A stretch of DNA of 64,000 nucleotides from assembly GCA_949775045.1 (NCBI GenBank), contig OX459108.1:10871572-10935571 (forward strand), given 5' to 3'. The notes beneath the pieces are model-generated. The model was not told the origin of the DNA. It worked only from the letters and a program-made list of their open reading frames with translations, and ran no database searches. Positions 35,701 to 47,904 of the stretch are shown piece by piece (positions within the stretch are counted from its first letter, which is position 1; every line of letters begins with the position of its first letter). The stretch comes from Metridium senile (taxonomy: Eukaryota; Cnidaria; Anthozoa; Actiniaria; Metridiidae). Position numbers and translations under genes: made by a program.

Positions 35701-37689
35701 CGTCTATGCAAAGTTGGTAAAGACTATAAAACGCGTTAAAAACGTTTGCGTAAAGCTATTGATATGTTTTCATCAAACAATTTAAAACTTGCGAAATTTG
35801 CGCCTTTTCTTTTTGTGTTGCATAAATAGAGGAGTTCAGTAGCTTGAAGCAACTCCTGCGCAAGCATGCATGATGAATCCCTACCCCCACCCTCCCTAAA
35901 ACTGAAAGTAGATTTATACCCAGGTAACTATTAGCTAGAAAAGAAAAGAAAAACATATCCTAGCTCTCCGATGCTTGTATTTATTTGGGTTGGACTCCAC
36001 CAGTAGAAAGCTACGTTTTTATTGGCCCCAGTTAGACAGTACCGCTATTGTTTGGTTAGGTTTAGGGCAATTGTTTGGAAAGATTCTATTGTTTTTCAAA
36101 CCAATCCTAAACGATGTTTCGAGTTGGTGAAGACTCGCCCATTTATTTCTAGTTTGAATACCGTGGTCCTGATGTTTCCTAACAATATTATCTAATTCTT
36201 CTGTATATAAATCCCATACGAAACTTCATATTTTTCTCCTTTTTTTTCTGTCCACTTGTTATTGTCATATAGAATCTAGTAAGTCCCGGCAAGTTTCCTG
36301 AAGGCAGTGGTCTGCTATTAATCACAGTTACTGAAGATGAAGGCAGAAGAATTGAAAACCAATCTTTAGAAGAAACTAAAGCAGAGATTGTTGAGATGTT
36401 GAGAGGTGTTTATGGACCCAGCGTACCTGAACCTACAGGTAATTCAAACAAAACAAATACAGCGGAACCCCGAAATAGGTAGCTATTTACAGGGACGGGT
36501 TATATCCAGCGGGTGTCCCATCCGCGGGGTTTGATCGACCGTGCTTTTGTTAGTAGGTGATCCGGGGGAAGGTATACACCTATTTCAAAAATCGTTGTCG
36601 CAGCCGAAGCTACGGTCCACACTCTGAAGCCTGCAAAGGATGTCGGTTATATGGACTTGATTTGTGGTTATTGCACGTTTTTAAAAGAAATATTTCTATA
36701 TATATCTAGCACAACAACAACTTGTTAGTAGACCTAGAAGGCCCGACTCTAGGTTTACCTTTTGGTCAATCTATGTATCTGTCATGTCGCGTAAGGCCCC
36801 CATGATGCTTTGGAAACCAACACAGGAAGACCAAAGTAGAATTGTTTAGCCTCCTGTGTTGACTTTATGACTAGCCCGACTTCACGCTCATAGAGCGTGT
36901 AGTTATGGTCATATAACACAAACACGTACAACCAAAATATGCTATAAATAAATCCATTCGATAACTAAAGAAGAAACGGGCCGACATCCTTTGCAGGCTT
37001 CAGAGTGCATGTGGACTGTGGCTTTGTTTGCGACAACGATTTTTGAAATAGGTGTATATTTGCTATATGGGTGTGTGCAGCTGGAGCACCCCAAATGGTC
37101 ACGTGAGTTAACCGGAATTCAAAACGCAATTGATCGTTTTTTTGGCGGTGCTAACAGTTGAGTAATTTTGGTAGTAAATTAATAGTGTCAATTGTTACCA
37201 TGCATGCATATTCATTATTGTTGTTCTCGCGGTGATCTATACCAATCCATTTATCATTATCATCACCATTGTAATCATTATCATAATCATCATTGTAATC
37301 ATCTCATCACTATCATTATTCCTTATTCCTCAGATGTATATTTTCCTACCTCCGGTGGTCTACCAATCCATCAATCATTATTATCATCATTGTTATCATT
37401 ATCGTTATTCCTAATCCCCTCAGATATTTTCTACCCTCGATGGTCTACCAATCCATTCATACGTGGTGCGTTCTCAGAACGTCTGATCGGCTGCTCACCA
37501 CACCAAGCTGAACACATCAGTCAAAACGTACACAACTTATACTTTGCTGGCGAAGCAACGTCTGAGTGGCACGGTTACATGCAGGGGGCCTATCTTAGTG
37601 GACAGGAGAAGGCCAGAATATTAGCAAAGTTAATTAAATGTAGCGATAATATTCAATCAAAAAATGGGATGGTTAATACAGATACTTAG
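32765..37689 (+). CDS. FAD-dependent polyamine oxidase-like amine oxidase, paralogue A (6 exons, 455 residues)
   Basis: A flavin amine oxidase, probably oxidising spermine/spermidine-type polyamines. Exons: 32765-32935, 33620-33762, 34283-34658, 34989-35234, 36273-36438, 37424-37689; the total is 1368 nt with matching phases. The FAD-binding GAGLSG is at residues 22-27, GRI follows in exon 1, EGANWIQ is in exon 2, the YTKIFLKF strand is at 280-287 (carrying the lysine likely equivalent to the maize enzyme's active-site Lys), and YFAGEAT is at 407-413. Motif spelling is closer to plant-type PAO (maize) than to mammalian SMOX/PAOX, from memory. No signal peptide or C-terminal peroxisome signal is visible, so cytosolic by inference. 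Exon 6 is preceded by duplicated acceptor units, one giving an open 90-nt extension. AATAAA lies at 37876-37881. Confidence 0.9.
33205..33490 (+). repeat. Dispersed GCGCGCGAAAT repeat in PAO-A intron 1
   Basis: It matches 56368-56660 from PAO-B intron 4: TTCCGGTTAGTATAAGCCAA, TTGCCAACAGTTCCAAGATG, TCACTGCTGCTCTATCAGGG and AACCGAAATTGATTTTGT. The two sit in different introns, so they are independent insertions and not part of the gene duplication. Confidence 0.8.
33505..33608. repeat. (ATTC)n microsatellite forming the exon-2 pyrimidine tract of PAO-A
   Basis: A CATTCATTCATCCATCC array ends about 15 bp before the 3' splice site at 33617-33619. Confidence 0.9.
33895..34240. repeat. (ATTC)n microsatellite in PAO-A intron 2
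   Basis: A degenerate ATTC/ATCC array with a TATATATA block at 34172-34186. It stops about 45 bp before exon 3. Confidence 0.9.
34685..34820. repeat. GTTTTCGTTTG / TGTCCACA dispersed repeat
   Basis: It has CCTGTCCACAGTACTAATGC, two GTTTTCGTTTG blocks and GCGTCCACACTACCGTTTTC. It resembles the TGTCCACACGAATCCGCGTA sequences at 44190-44360. Confidence 0.55.
36574..37066. repeat. Foldback element (TACACCTATTT family) in PAO-A intron 5
   Basis: The inverted ends TATACACCTATTTCAAAAAT and its complement each continue into CGTTGTCGCA and CTGAAGCCTGCAAAGGATGT. The inside (36700-36940) also holds AACACAGGAAGACC with an inverted partner, probably a nested insertion. Confidence 0.75.
37207..37423 (+). 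repeat. Two degenerate copies of the start of PAO-A exon 6 with its 3' splice site
   Basis: The copy at 37334-37423 and an older one from about 37215 resemble the exon-6 beginning (TATTTTC-TACC, GGTGGTCTACCAATCCAT) followed by ATC-rich sequence and TTATTCCTAAT-C-TCAG. The 37334 copy is preceded by CAG, is 90 nt long and is open in the PAO frame. Confidence 0.8.
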
Positions 37690-37969
37690 TTATCTATTTC
37701 AATTGTTTAGTTAATTAGGGACGGACCATTAGATATTTGAGGGGGTGGGGGTGGGAATGTTTTGTGCATGTTATTTTTTTATGAAATTAAATATCTAATT
37801 ATCCGTCCCCCAAGAAAAATAGAGTCGAATTAGATAGCACACCAATGGGACACTTGCATTTTATGATGAAAATGAAATAAAATTGAAAAAGAAACTTGTA
37901 AGGCCCCACTAATCGGCAACGAAGCAAAGGCTTTTCTTCACGAATGAATGGTAAATAGTTACCAGATAT

Positions 37970-38545
37970 GATTTTAGCATCTCGATTGTGTCTTCATTTA
38001 CTCAAAAATGCAGCCCTATAAATGTTTTTAATTAGAATTTCTCTGTGTTACAGTGCTGCATGCTAATTCAACCGGGGCCACCTCGAGTTTATTAGCCAAT
38101 CACGTTTGAGCTTAAGAACAAAAGATATCTACTTTGTCTCCTTATCAGCCAATCAAATTATAGGCGCGAATTGACTTGACGGATCGTCTATGTCTGGTTC
38201 TTTTGTTCTTAAAAATGTGAATATTTAATAATAAAAAATTAAATAATGATAATGATAATATTTAATATAAATGAGGGAAACATATTGTAAAATATATTTA
38301 AATTTGTAATATTGTAACATTGTATTTTATATATAAATTCAAATAAAAAATATGTACTCAATTTAAATAGTATAACCAATAAAACTTGGACAATGTTTGA
38401 AAACAAGTGTACTTTTATTCATATTTATTGTAATATTTATATCTTTTTATCCATACATCCACCAGAAAAGAAGGTTTTTGTTCTTTCATAAAGCAAAATG
38501 TTTTCTTATTTGAAGGCTAGTCATATACGAGTATAAAAAATATCG
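37970..38545. repeat. PAO-A 3' flank, duplicated at 47222-47665
   Basis: About 440-570 bp starting GTTACCAGA-TTTTAGCATCTC. It includes GTATTTTATATATAAATTCA, AGTGTACTTTTATTCATATT and CATCCACCAGAAAAGAAGG, and is nearly identical to the second location. It has no coding content. Ends near CATATACGAGT in both. Confidence 0.85.
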
Positions 38546-39249
38546 ATCGCAGGATCAGTAATTTCTTTGCCGTTTCTGTTCACTCGAATAGGAATAAATG
38601 AATGAATGGGTGGAAGGATGAGTGAACGGAAGTTTGCTGATGAGTGAATGAATGAAGGTTGAAGGTTGGGCACTTTTTTTATACGATAGATATTTCGATC
38701 GCTCAAACCGAATCCAAACAAAATACTCAAGTCCATCCGAAGATGTCTTTGTACACAAGGAAAATGTGTTTACACGAAGGTTTCTCCTACAAGGTTCAAT
38801 TCTTTCACAAAGAGGATAACCCTACTAGGAGAGAAACCATAAAGACGAGACATGAAAAGATGTCTCATGTAAACACTCATACTTGATTGACAGAGAGATC
38901 AGGAAAACATTGTATCCTCTAAAGTGACCCTTGTAGGAAGGTAACCATGCTAACAGAGACAACTTTTCCCCATGTTTGAACTAACGATGAAAATTAGAAA
39001 ATTATATTTACAAAACCATTTAAAACATGTTATGTTTACTTTTGTAAAGATAGTTTGCTGTGTTTTTACAATGACAATTTCGAGCGTTGGTCGAGAGTCT
39101 TCGCAGCAGTGATAGCATGCATGGTTTTACAATTTTGCGTGTAGAGTTTTCGACAGGACTTCATTTGTCATAACAACTTGAGATATATGAATATTTTGCA
39201 AAACAAAAAGGAAAATCTTTCACAGGTAGATACATATTGAAGCAATAAA

Positions 39250-39420
39250 AATTAAACAACGTTTTGCTAGAGTACAAACACTAAAAGTGTGCAATACTTT
39301 GTACTATTTACCACTAAATAGTGTTGATTAAACAATAGAGAACAAAAGAATTTGCATAATTTAGCAGTATTTAGTGGTATTTATGTTGCACACTTTGAGT
39401 GTTTGTACTCTGTGTAGAAA
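39250..39420. repeat. Foldback element, AGAGTACAAACACT family, copy 1
   Basis: The inverted ends AGAGTACAAACACTAAAAGT and GTGCAATA, with centre GATTAAACAATAGAGAACAA. A near-identical copy is at 48483-48628. Confidence 0.85.
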
Positions 39421-39429
39421 AATCGTGAT

Positions 39430-40270
39430 ACAGTGATATCACAGGAAATGGCTCTATGCAATCACATGTGGTGATTGATCAATGAATTGTATAACTCTAT
39501 ACAAATATATGTTGGATTGTATAGTTGGGTACAACTATAAAATCCTACATGGCATTGTATAAAGGATTGGATTAGTCCTATAAAATCCTACATGGTATTG
39601 TATAAAGGATTGTATTAGTCCTATGCAATACTAACATGGTATTGTACAAAGTATTGGATAGATCAATACAATAACACTGTAGTATTGTACATGGGATTGC
39701 CTAGTTCAATTCAATCATACATGGTATTGTACAAAGTATTGGATAGATCAATACAATAACACTGTAGGATTGTACATAGGATTGTCTAGTTCAATTCAAT
39801 CATACATGGTATTGTACAAAGTATTGGATAGATCAATACAATAACACTGTAGTATTGTACAAAGGATTGCCTAGTTCAATTCAATCATACATGGTATTGT
39901 ACAAAGTAGTGGATAGATCAATACAATAACACTGTAGTATTGTACATAGGATTGCCTAGTTCAATTCAATCATACATGGTATTGTACAAAGTATTGGATA
40001 GATCAATACAATAACACTGTAGGATTGTACAAAGGATTGTCTAGTTCAATTCAATCATACATGGTATTGTACAAAGTAGTGGATAGATCAATACAATAAC
40101 ACTGTAGTATTGTACATAGGATTGCCTAGTTCAATTCAATCATACATGGTATTGTACAAAGTATTGGATAGATCAATTCAATAACACTGTGGCATTGTAC
40201 AAAGGATTGCCTAGTTCAATTCAATCATACATGGTATTGTGTAGTGGGTAGATCAAATCAATCAAATATA
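39430..40270. repeat. Satellite array 1, unit about 85 bp
   Basis: About eight units contain CATGGTATTGTACAAAGTAT, TGGATAGATCAATACAATAA and CCTAGTTCAATTCAATCATA. The period read from CATAC positions is 85-86 bp. The left edge is ATATCACAGGAAATGGCTCT, which recurs inverted at the right edge of array 2. Confidence 0.9.
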
Positions 40271-40879
40271 TGAATTGGTTCAATGCAACAATGGGATATT
40301 TAGCAAATTAAGTTAGTCAATGATATAGTAAAATCAAACCTTTTATTTCAACTTTTTCAGTTTCAATTATAAAAACACATTCCAATAATATCATGAAGAT
40401 AGGGAATTGATATTTATGACATTTGTATTGTACATAGTCTTTCAATAACCTGAGTTGGTCGACATTAAAATCAGTAATTAGCATTTAATGTTATGAAGTT
40501 TACAATAATTGTATAGTTCGACTGTGAAATTTCAATTCTACTAAAAAAGTGCATTTTTAATTACCTATAACACAATGCACGATAAGTCATTTGAAACCAT
40601 GACTCCCAAGAATACTGCCCACTAGAAGTAACATTAATTTACATGGCTTTCTGGGGCAAAAATACCCATAAATCACTATGAAATAACCTATACAGTTATG
40701 ACAGCACTGTTACCTCCCTCACCTCAATTTATAAATGCTTTCTAAACAACATCAGATGTCATATTACTTCCCCGGCCTTCCCAGGGAGTCAAGGTTTTTA
40801 TTGACCGATGCAAAAAAGTTCCATTTCAAATAAAAATTATATTTTTCTTTAAGTTGGTTGTAGTGTACGAAAGCCGATT

Positions 40880-41045
40880 AAAATTAACCTAGGATTAGTG
40901 TTAATCTACGATTAAAATCCCTGACCCAGGATGAGTAAATCCAGGGTTAGTTTCCCATTTGATCAATGCATTTTTTAACCTAGGATTTACTCATCCTGGG
41001 TCAGGGATTTTAATTGTAGACTAACACTTATCGTAGGTTAAAATT
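40880..41045. repeat. Short palindromic MITE, AACCTAGGATT
   Basis: The arms contain TTAACCTAGGATTAGTGTTA-like and CCCTGACCCAGGATGAGTAA with inverted partners, around TTTGATCAATGCA. Confidence 0.75.
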
Positions 41046-41516
41046 CTCTTTAAACCAGAGATTGATTCAGTGATATTTCAGCTGTTTTTTCAGCAAGAGT
41101 TTGGCCCTTTCTTTTCTCAGATTAATGATATCTAATGTGCTACAAGAAAACCTAAAAATTGAATGCTTTCATTTGCGAGTTGATAAAAAACGTATTTAAC
41201 TCAAAAAGTTCTTATTAAACTGCTTTGCCATGATTTTTGGGTTATGTCAACCAGTACATATGTATCTTTAAAACTGTGTCTTCTGTTTTGATAAAATGCT
41301 TAGTTTTTGAGTAATGGCCCGTGGTGTCAAGAAAAGCATTTACTGATTGAAATAATTCAGAAATGATGGCAAAGTAGTATGAAGTTTTGTACTTATACGT
41401 TTTAAATAAAAATGTTGATTTTGAGGTTTTATGTGGAGCATTGATTATATGCTGCCTGAGAGCAGGAGTTAAAAATTCAGTGAAAAAGTCAAGAAGTCCA
41501 AAATTAAAAATGATTT

Positions 41517-42673
41517 AGGGGCATATTACAAAGTTGTCTATTTTACCTTTGTCATTGACACATCTGACTTTAGTTAGAATTGATTTTGTCACTTTGTCAC
41601 AAAACACTTTGCCCCATTGCAACTTGTCACAGAACAATTTCGCTTTTGATGTTTTTCTGTTGAACATTTTTCTTTTTTCATTTTGACTTTTTTATTGCCA
41701 CTCTTGTTCACAGTGGCCAAGAGTGACATTAAGTCAAGGTCAGATCCAAAGGTGTTCCTTGCACACTATAGAGAAAGGACTAGTAACTATAAACAATCCA
41801 CCACTGTCTTGTATGCATTTTACATGTACCGGTATACCATTCATTTCTTTGTTTTAAAATATGATGTTCTTGCAGGTAAATATTTCCTCTCTTTTGGATA
41901 AAGGTTTAGTGATTGGTTTCCAGCGTTTTCTCTCCAGAAAGTGATTTGTTTTACATCTTAACTTTAATTTGGCACAGATTACAATGATTAGCCAGTTTTT
42001 AAATCAGACTGAATCTATTGTTTTTGCGTTGTTCTAAAAGAGTGCTAACTGTATATCCGAAAGGAACAATTCTTTGCAATATTTGAAAATCACCATCAGT
42101 CAGGTTTAATAACTGAATAGAGTGCAAAAAGTATATCTGTGAAACATTAATACTAGTTAGTGCAATTTTATGCAAATTCTATTGTTTTCTATTGTTTTAT
42201 TAGCACTATTTTACACTATTTAATAATTTGTATTTCACGGATGTATTTTTTGCACTAGAATTGTTGTTTTAAATAATCAAAGTTAAGACTAAATAGGTTG
42301 CCTTGTGGAGATGAAACTGCTTGAAATAAATCAACAACCTCAGATATATTTATGTTATATAGTTATTTACATTTCCAGCAAGAATGGATGTTATATTTCA
42401 TGTAAATATGCATGCACAAAGTGATGGATTGATTGATCAAAGCACATGTATATAGTTAACAGTCTTTTCTCTATAGTGCACAAGAAATGCCTTTGAATCT
42501 GACTTTGATATTGTACTGACAAATCTCCTGTAGATACAATGTCAAAGCTCAAACGAAGAAACGTCAAAAGCGAAAGAGCTTTGTAACAAAGTGACATACT
42601 ACAGCAACAAAAAACAAGATGCGTCTATGACAAAGGTCAAAAAGCCAACTTCACTTTGTAATATGGCCCTAAA
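41517..42673. repeat. About 1.15-kb foldback element, CATATTACAAAGT ends
   Basis: The left end TAGGGGCATATTACAAAGTT is matched inverted by the right ACTTTGTAATATGGCCCTA. Repeated TTTGTCAC blocks occur inside both ends. The centre (42115-42260) holds an inner inverted element (TATCTGTGAAAC...TTTCACGGATGTA). No convincing ORF. Confidence 0.65.
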
Positions 42674-42674
42674 T

Positions 42675-44365
42675 CACTTTTACTTTGAGATGTTTTTAAT
42701 TTTTGAGATTTTTAGATCACAATTTTGGCACCAAAATTCAAAATTTTAAAATTCTTTTTGTTCTTTTTGTCATTAATTTGCTACTTTTAGTAACAAAATG
42801 GCCAAATTAAGAGGTTTTCTTCAATTTAAAGATCCTTTAGTCAAGGTATTTCAAATAATAATTGTAGTATTATAGATTACTTTGATCAGTCATAAAGCAA
42901 ATTTTGGCGCCAAAGTTGAGAAGCCTTTTCCCTACCAAAATGACTCTCCTTTTCCCCTAATGAACTTCTTAGATCAAGTTATCACTTTTTCAATGTCTAA
43001 TTCATTGATTATCTTAGTTATAGAATAACCAGTCTAGCACAACCTCTACAAAGTGTGTGCTTTCAAAGAAAAAGCACATATATCAATATGAGCAAGATCA
43101 CTTATCTCTCGTTGATTGCCTTTGTTTACAAGTTTAGATGCTCTTTTCCTGTTCAATTCATTTTCGTAGATTTATTAAGGACCCAATAATGTACAACCTA
43201 AGTAATAAAAAAAGCAAATTACTGAGTTATTTTACTGTGCTTTTAGTTAGTAATTTTTCGCAATAATGCAATTTTCAAATATGCAAGGCAAACGTGCAAG
43301 ATTTGGCTGTATGTACGTGCTTCAATGTTTTAAAACACAGTTGAAATACTGCTGATGTCCATAATAATGTCAATGGAATGTAATAACACAATAATACTCT
43401 GATAATTATGTAAGTAATGCTAAATTACACTTACCAAAGATTTGAAACTGTCGATTCGAGCTGACAAATTTTCGAGTCTTGTGAAAGTCTTGTAAATCAG
43501 CTGTTGTAACTCAAAAACATACTCTCCCTTCCGCTATGGACATTAAGCAATATTTCCCAAGTAATTCTACAATGCTCAATACACTAAAACATCAAAAACG
43601 GATGATTTTTAACAGAAAAGTAACTTGTAATTCCCCCAAGGCCACTGAAGTCATTCAAACGGTTAAAATGGCCGCTCTGCGCCCAAATTTGATTTCAATC
43701 ACGTGATTCAATATCTCCGCTTTGATTGGCTAATGATTTTTGAGACAGGAACCCCAATCATTTACTCGTATAACAACATAAAAGGAAGCAAACAGACAGA
43801 CCGACTGAAGAGAAAAAAAAGGAAAAAAATCAAAAATAAAACAAACACGCACAACAAACTAACAAACATACATATAGACATATAGACAAACAAACAGACG
43901 AACAAATAAAACAAACGAGCCTAACGAACTTACAAACAAGCATATATCATTGATTTTGCACCTTTTATACGGTTTTAAAACTTTTAAACATTCTCTGCCT
44001 CAAAGGGGCAGGGGCTGGGGGCTTAGCCTTGAGGTTATGATCAAAACCGTCTTCGTTTTGATTCAAAAGGCTCAGCCAACCCGATAAAATTGACCTTACT
44101 TCTAAAATGATCAACTATTGTTGTTAAAATTGCCGTATTCCTTTCGTTAACACTGGAAAATAGCGTATCCAGTTTTAGGTGACCTTAGGTGTCCACACGA
44201 ATCCGCGTATCCGGAGGATTCAAAAGTATCCTATCTGGAGAGTGGTTTCAAAAGTATGTGGTTTCGGTGACCGGATTCACTGGTTCGTGTGGACAATAGG
44301 CCGATTCGCATCAAAAAGTATTGCGGTTTCAAAAGTATCCGGATCCGTGTAGATGGGGTCTAAGT
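42675..44365. other. Intergenic sequence, no gene seen
   Basis: AT-rich sequence without a recognisable coding frame. A GTGTCCACACGAATCCGCG repeat with inverted pieces is at 44180-44360. Confidence 0.5.
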
Positions 44366-44369
44366 TCTG

Positions 44370-45890
44370 AACAATCACACTATGGTATATTGTACAGAGG
44401 CTTTTCCTGTGATACAATCCATTAATTCAATGGCTGCAGTATATTGCATTAGATGGTATAATAATAACTGAACAATAACAATAGTAATATAAATAATAGT
44501 TATAAGTATAAGTATGTTTTATATAGTGTCAGTATCATTTGAATGTATAGCCAATATCATACAAGTCCAAATGGCTTTGTACTGTATTGATTTTATATCC
44601 AATCATATGCATTGGTTTGTATAGGTGTTGTATAGATCTATGCAAGCCCTTATCCAAACCAATGTTGTATTGTATAGACTATCCAATCACATGCATGGGT
44701 TTGAATAAGTGTTGCACAGATCTATGCAAGCCCTTATCCAAACCAATGTTGTATTGTATAGACTAATCCAATCACATGCATGGGTTTGTATAGGTGTTGT
44801 ATAGATCTATGCAAGCCCTTATCCAAACCAATATTGTATTGTATAGACTATCCAATCACATGCATGGGTTTGAATAAGTGTTGCATAGATCTATGCAAGC
44901 CCTTATCCAAACCAATGTTGTATTGTATAGACTTATCCAATCACATGCATGGGTTTGTATAGGTGTTATATAGATCTATGCAAGCCCTTATGCAAACCAA
45001 TGTGGTATTGTATAGACTAATCCAATCACATGCATGGGTTTGTATAGGTGCTGTATAGATCTATGCAAGCCCTTATACAAACCAATGTGGTATTGTATAG
45101 ACTAATCCAATCACATGCATGGGTTTGTATAGGTGTTGTATAGATCTATGCAAGCCCTTTCCAAACCAATGTGGTATTGTATAGACTTATCCAATCACAT
45201 GCATGGGTTTGTATAGGTGTTATATAGATCTATGCAAGCCCTTATGCAAACCAATGTGGTATTGTATAGACTAATCCAATCACATGCATGGGTTTGTATA
45301 GGTGCTGTATAGATCTATGCAAGCCCTTATACAAACCAATGTGGTATTGTATAGACTAATCCAATCACATGCATGGGTTTGTATAGGTGTTGTATAGATC
45401 TATGCAAGCCCTTTCCAAACCAATGTGGTATTGTATAGACTTATCCAATCACATGCATGGGTTTGTATAGGTGTTATATAGATCTATGCAAGCCCTTATA
45501 CAAACCAATGTGGTATTGTATAGACTAATCCAATCACATGCATGGGTTTGTATAGGTGTTGCATAGATCTATGCAAGCCCTTATGCAAACCAATGTGGTA
45601 TTGTATAGACTAATTCAATCACATGCATGGGTTTGTATAGGTGTTGTATAGATCTATGCAAGCCCTTATCAAATACAGCATAGTATTAGACAGTGCAATA
45701 CAATACGACATTGTATTGGAAAAGGTATTATATATAGCTATCCAATACAACATATCATTGTCAATAGGATTTCATTGCACAATACAATGCATGTAAAATA
45801 CTTTGTGGTATTGTATAAGTGTAATACAATTTCTATGCAATCCAACTATGGGATTGCATAGAGCCATTTCCTGTGATATACCTCTATTAA
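44370..45890. repeat. Satellite array 2, unit about 81-86 bp
   Basis: About a dozen units contain CCAATCACATGCATGGGTTT, GTATAGGTGTTGTATAGATC, TATGCAAGCCCTTAT and CAAACCAATGTGGTATTGTA. Some unit pairs repeat together (44940-45190 and 45190-45440 look like copies of a 3-unit block). The right edge GAGCCATTTCCTGTGATAT is the complement of the array 1 left edge. Confidence 0.9.
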
Positions 45891-46129
45891 GCTGTCACCC
45901 ATTAAGCGGTCACCCTCTATTAGGCGGCCGAAATAAAGAGTCCCACATTTTTTCTTACTAAATTGATATTTACAAATGCACACATGGACAAATATGACGT
46001 GTACGACTATATGTATTATGATGTATTGAATAGGTATTGATGTAAACAGTGTAAATAAACTGAAATTAAAATTGACTGAAATTTCTAAATGGCTAGAATG
46101 GCAAAAGCGCTAGACTGAAGCTTAATGAC

Positions 46130-46545
46130 CGGCTCAACAACTTTGTCAAAACAGGAACTACTTGGAATCGATAAAAACACCGATATGTTTTGGATGGATT
46201 GATCGGAGTCCAATCCTTTTGGACATTATTTTTTATAAGTGGATATAATTTCAATAGAATAAACTACCAGACTAGACTACCACGTGTAGACACAAACACC
46301 AAAACTTTAATATAGAAGAAATCACTGAATCTATAAAACTTAAGCAAAATATTCTTTTGACATGATATGCCATAAAAACACCGATATTTTTTATGGATCG
46401 ATCGGAGTCCAATCCTTTCAGTTTATGAGTGGACATTATTTTTTATAATTGGATATATTTTCAATAGAATAAACGCGCCGACTACCACGTACGTGTAGAC
46501 ACAAACATCGAAACTTTAATATAGATATAGACCATAGATATAGAC
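46130..46545. repeat. Direct duplication, unit about 220 bp
   Basis: The segments 46165-46320 and about 46372-46525 share AAAAACACCGATAT, GATCGGAGTCCAATCCTTT, GGACATTATTTTTTATAA and ACACAAACA-CAAAACTTTAATATAG. Confidence 0.75.
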
Positions 46546-47221
46546 CATATCATCACTTGCTCGACTTCAAACAGGTAACAAGAAAAGCACCTCTATAATC
46601 TTAAGTTAGGTTTTCCTTCAATAATGTATATAGGAACAATGAATCAAATGAAAGTATATAATTTTTTGCTTTATAAACTCATTTAGATTGGAATAAAAAT
46701 CCTTTGCTTTTTCACTATATATATTTAGTGACATGTCTTTGATTTTAGCAGTTATTACTCAAAAGATTGACTATTTTACTGCCTTTAAAAGTAGTTTTTT
46801 ATTGTTTATAGTGAATGTGTTAGCGCGGGATATACAACAAAGTGCACTTACAGCCTTCGAATATATAAACTTTACCGCAAAAAAATTATCGCAAAAACCG
46901 CACAATATTTAATTAAAATCAAAGGTCATTAAACTGTTAAACGTTTTCGATTTTTTTTACCATCCATACGTACCAAAAAAATACAAAAAACAAAAACCGT
47001 TAATATCGCATACTGCAGGAATTCTATATCCCGCATTATCGCTAAATTTTGCTTATATATTTCACCGAAATACCGGTTTAAAAAATGATAGACATCGCAT
47101 GCATAACGCAGGTATCCTAAATCCCGCATTACCGCAAAAATGTTTTCCTTTTACCGCAATATCACATTAAAAAATGGCCAATACCGCAATACCGCAAAAC
47201 CCAATGCCCCCACGGTAAATC

Positions 47222-47665
47222 GTTACCAGATTTTAGCATCTCAATTGTGTCCTCATTTACTCAAAAATTAATTCAACCCTATTAATGTTTTTAATCAGAA
47301 TTTCTCTGTGTTAATAATAATGAACTTTAAAATTGAATATTTAATAATAAAAAATTAAATAATAATAATGATAATATTTAATGTTAATAAGGGAAACATA
47401 TTGTAAAATATATTTAAATTTGTAATATTGTAACATTGTATTTTATATATAAATTCAAATAAAAAATATATACTCGATTTAAATAATATAGCCAATAAAA
47501 CCTGGACAACGTTCGAAAATAAGTGTACTTTTATTCATATTTATTGTTATATTTATATATTTTTATCCATACATCCACCAGAAAAGAAGGTTTTTGTTCT
47601 TTCATAAAGCAAAATGTTTTCTTATTTGAAAGGCTTGTCATATACGAGTTTAAAATATAAACACA
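47222..47665. repeat. Second copy of the PAO 3' flank, without a PAO gene
   Basis: It matches 37970-38545 in the same orientation at high identity. No PAO exon precedes it; the sequence to its left (46.9-47.2 kb) is a run of decayed ACCGCAATACCGCA-like repeats. Best read as what remains of an extra PAO copy. Confidence 0.8.
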
Positions 47666-47904
47666 GCGGCGTAAAACGACTACGCATGCGTGACAAAAGT
47701 GTTTGAAGTCGATTTATAAGAAATTCCCTGAATATATAAGCTTGAAGTTTCGTTTACATAACCTTTGTCATATTTTAAAGCTACCATGAGTCTACAGTTT
47801 TGTATTTTTGTTTATATTTTGAGAAAAAAGCGATGAAAGTTGTCCAATCCATCGTTTTTAATAGAGTCCGTGCGAAAATTAAGCCTGGGAACGAAGTTGG
47901 TGCC

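Noticed and set aside
36105..36150. GTTTCGAGTTGG...GACTCGCCC as a further hammerhead-like motif
   Set aside because: GAAAC and a short helix are present on the minus strand, but no CTGANGA can be found at the required place.
44780..44962. 60-codon ORF with repeated CIDLCKPLSKP
   Set aside because: It is satellite array 2 read in one frame.
39430..45700. Regularly spaced repeats considered as a CRISPR-like array
   Set aside because: Units are contiguous about 85-bp satellites with no unique spacers, in an intron-rich animal genome.
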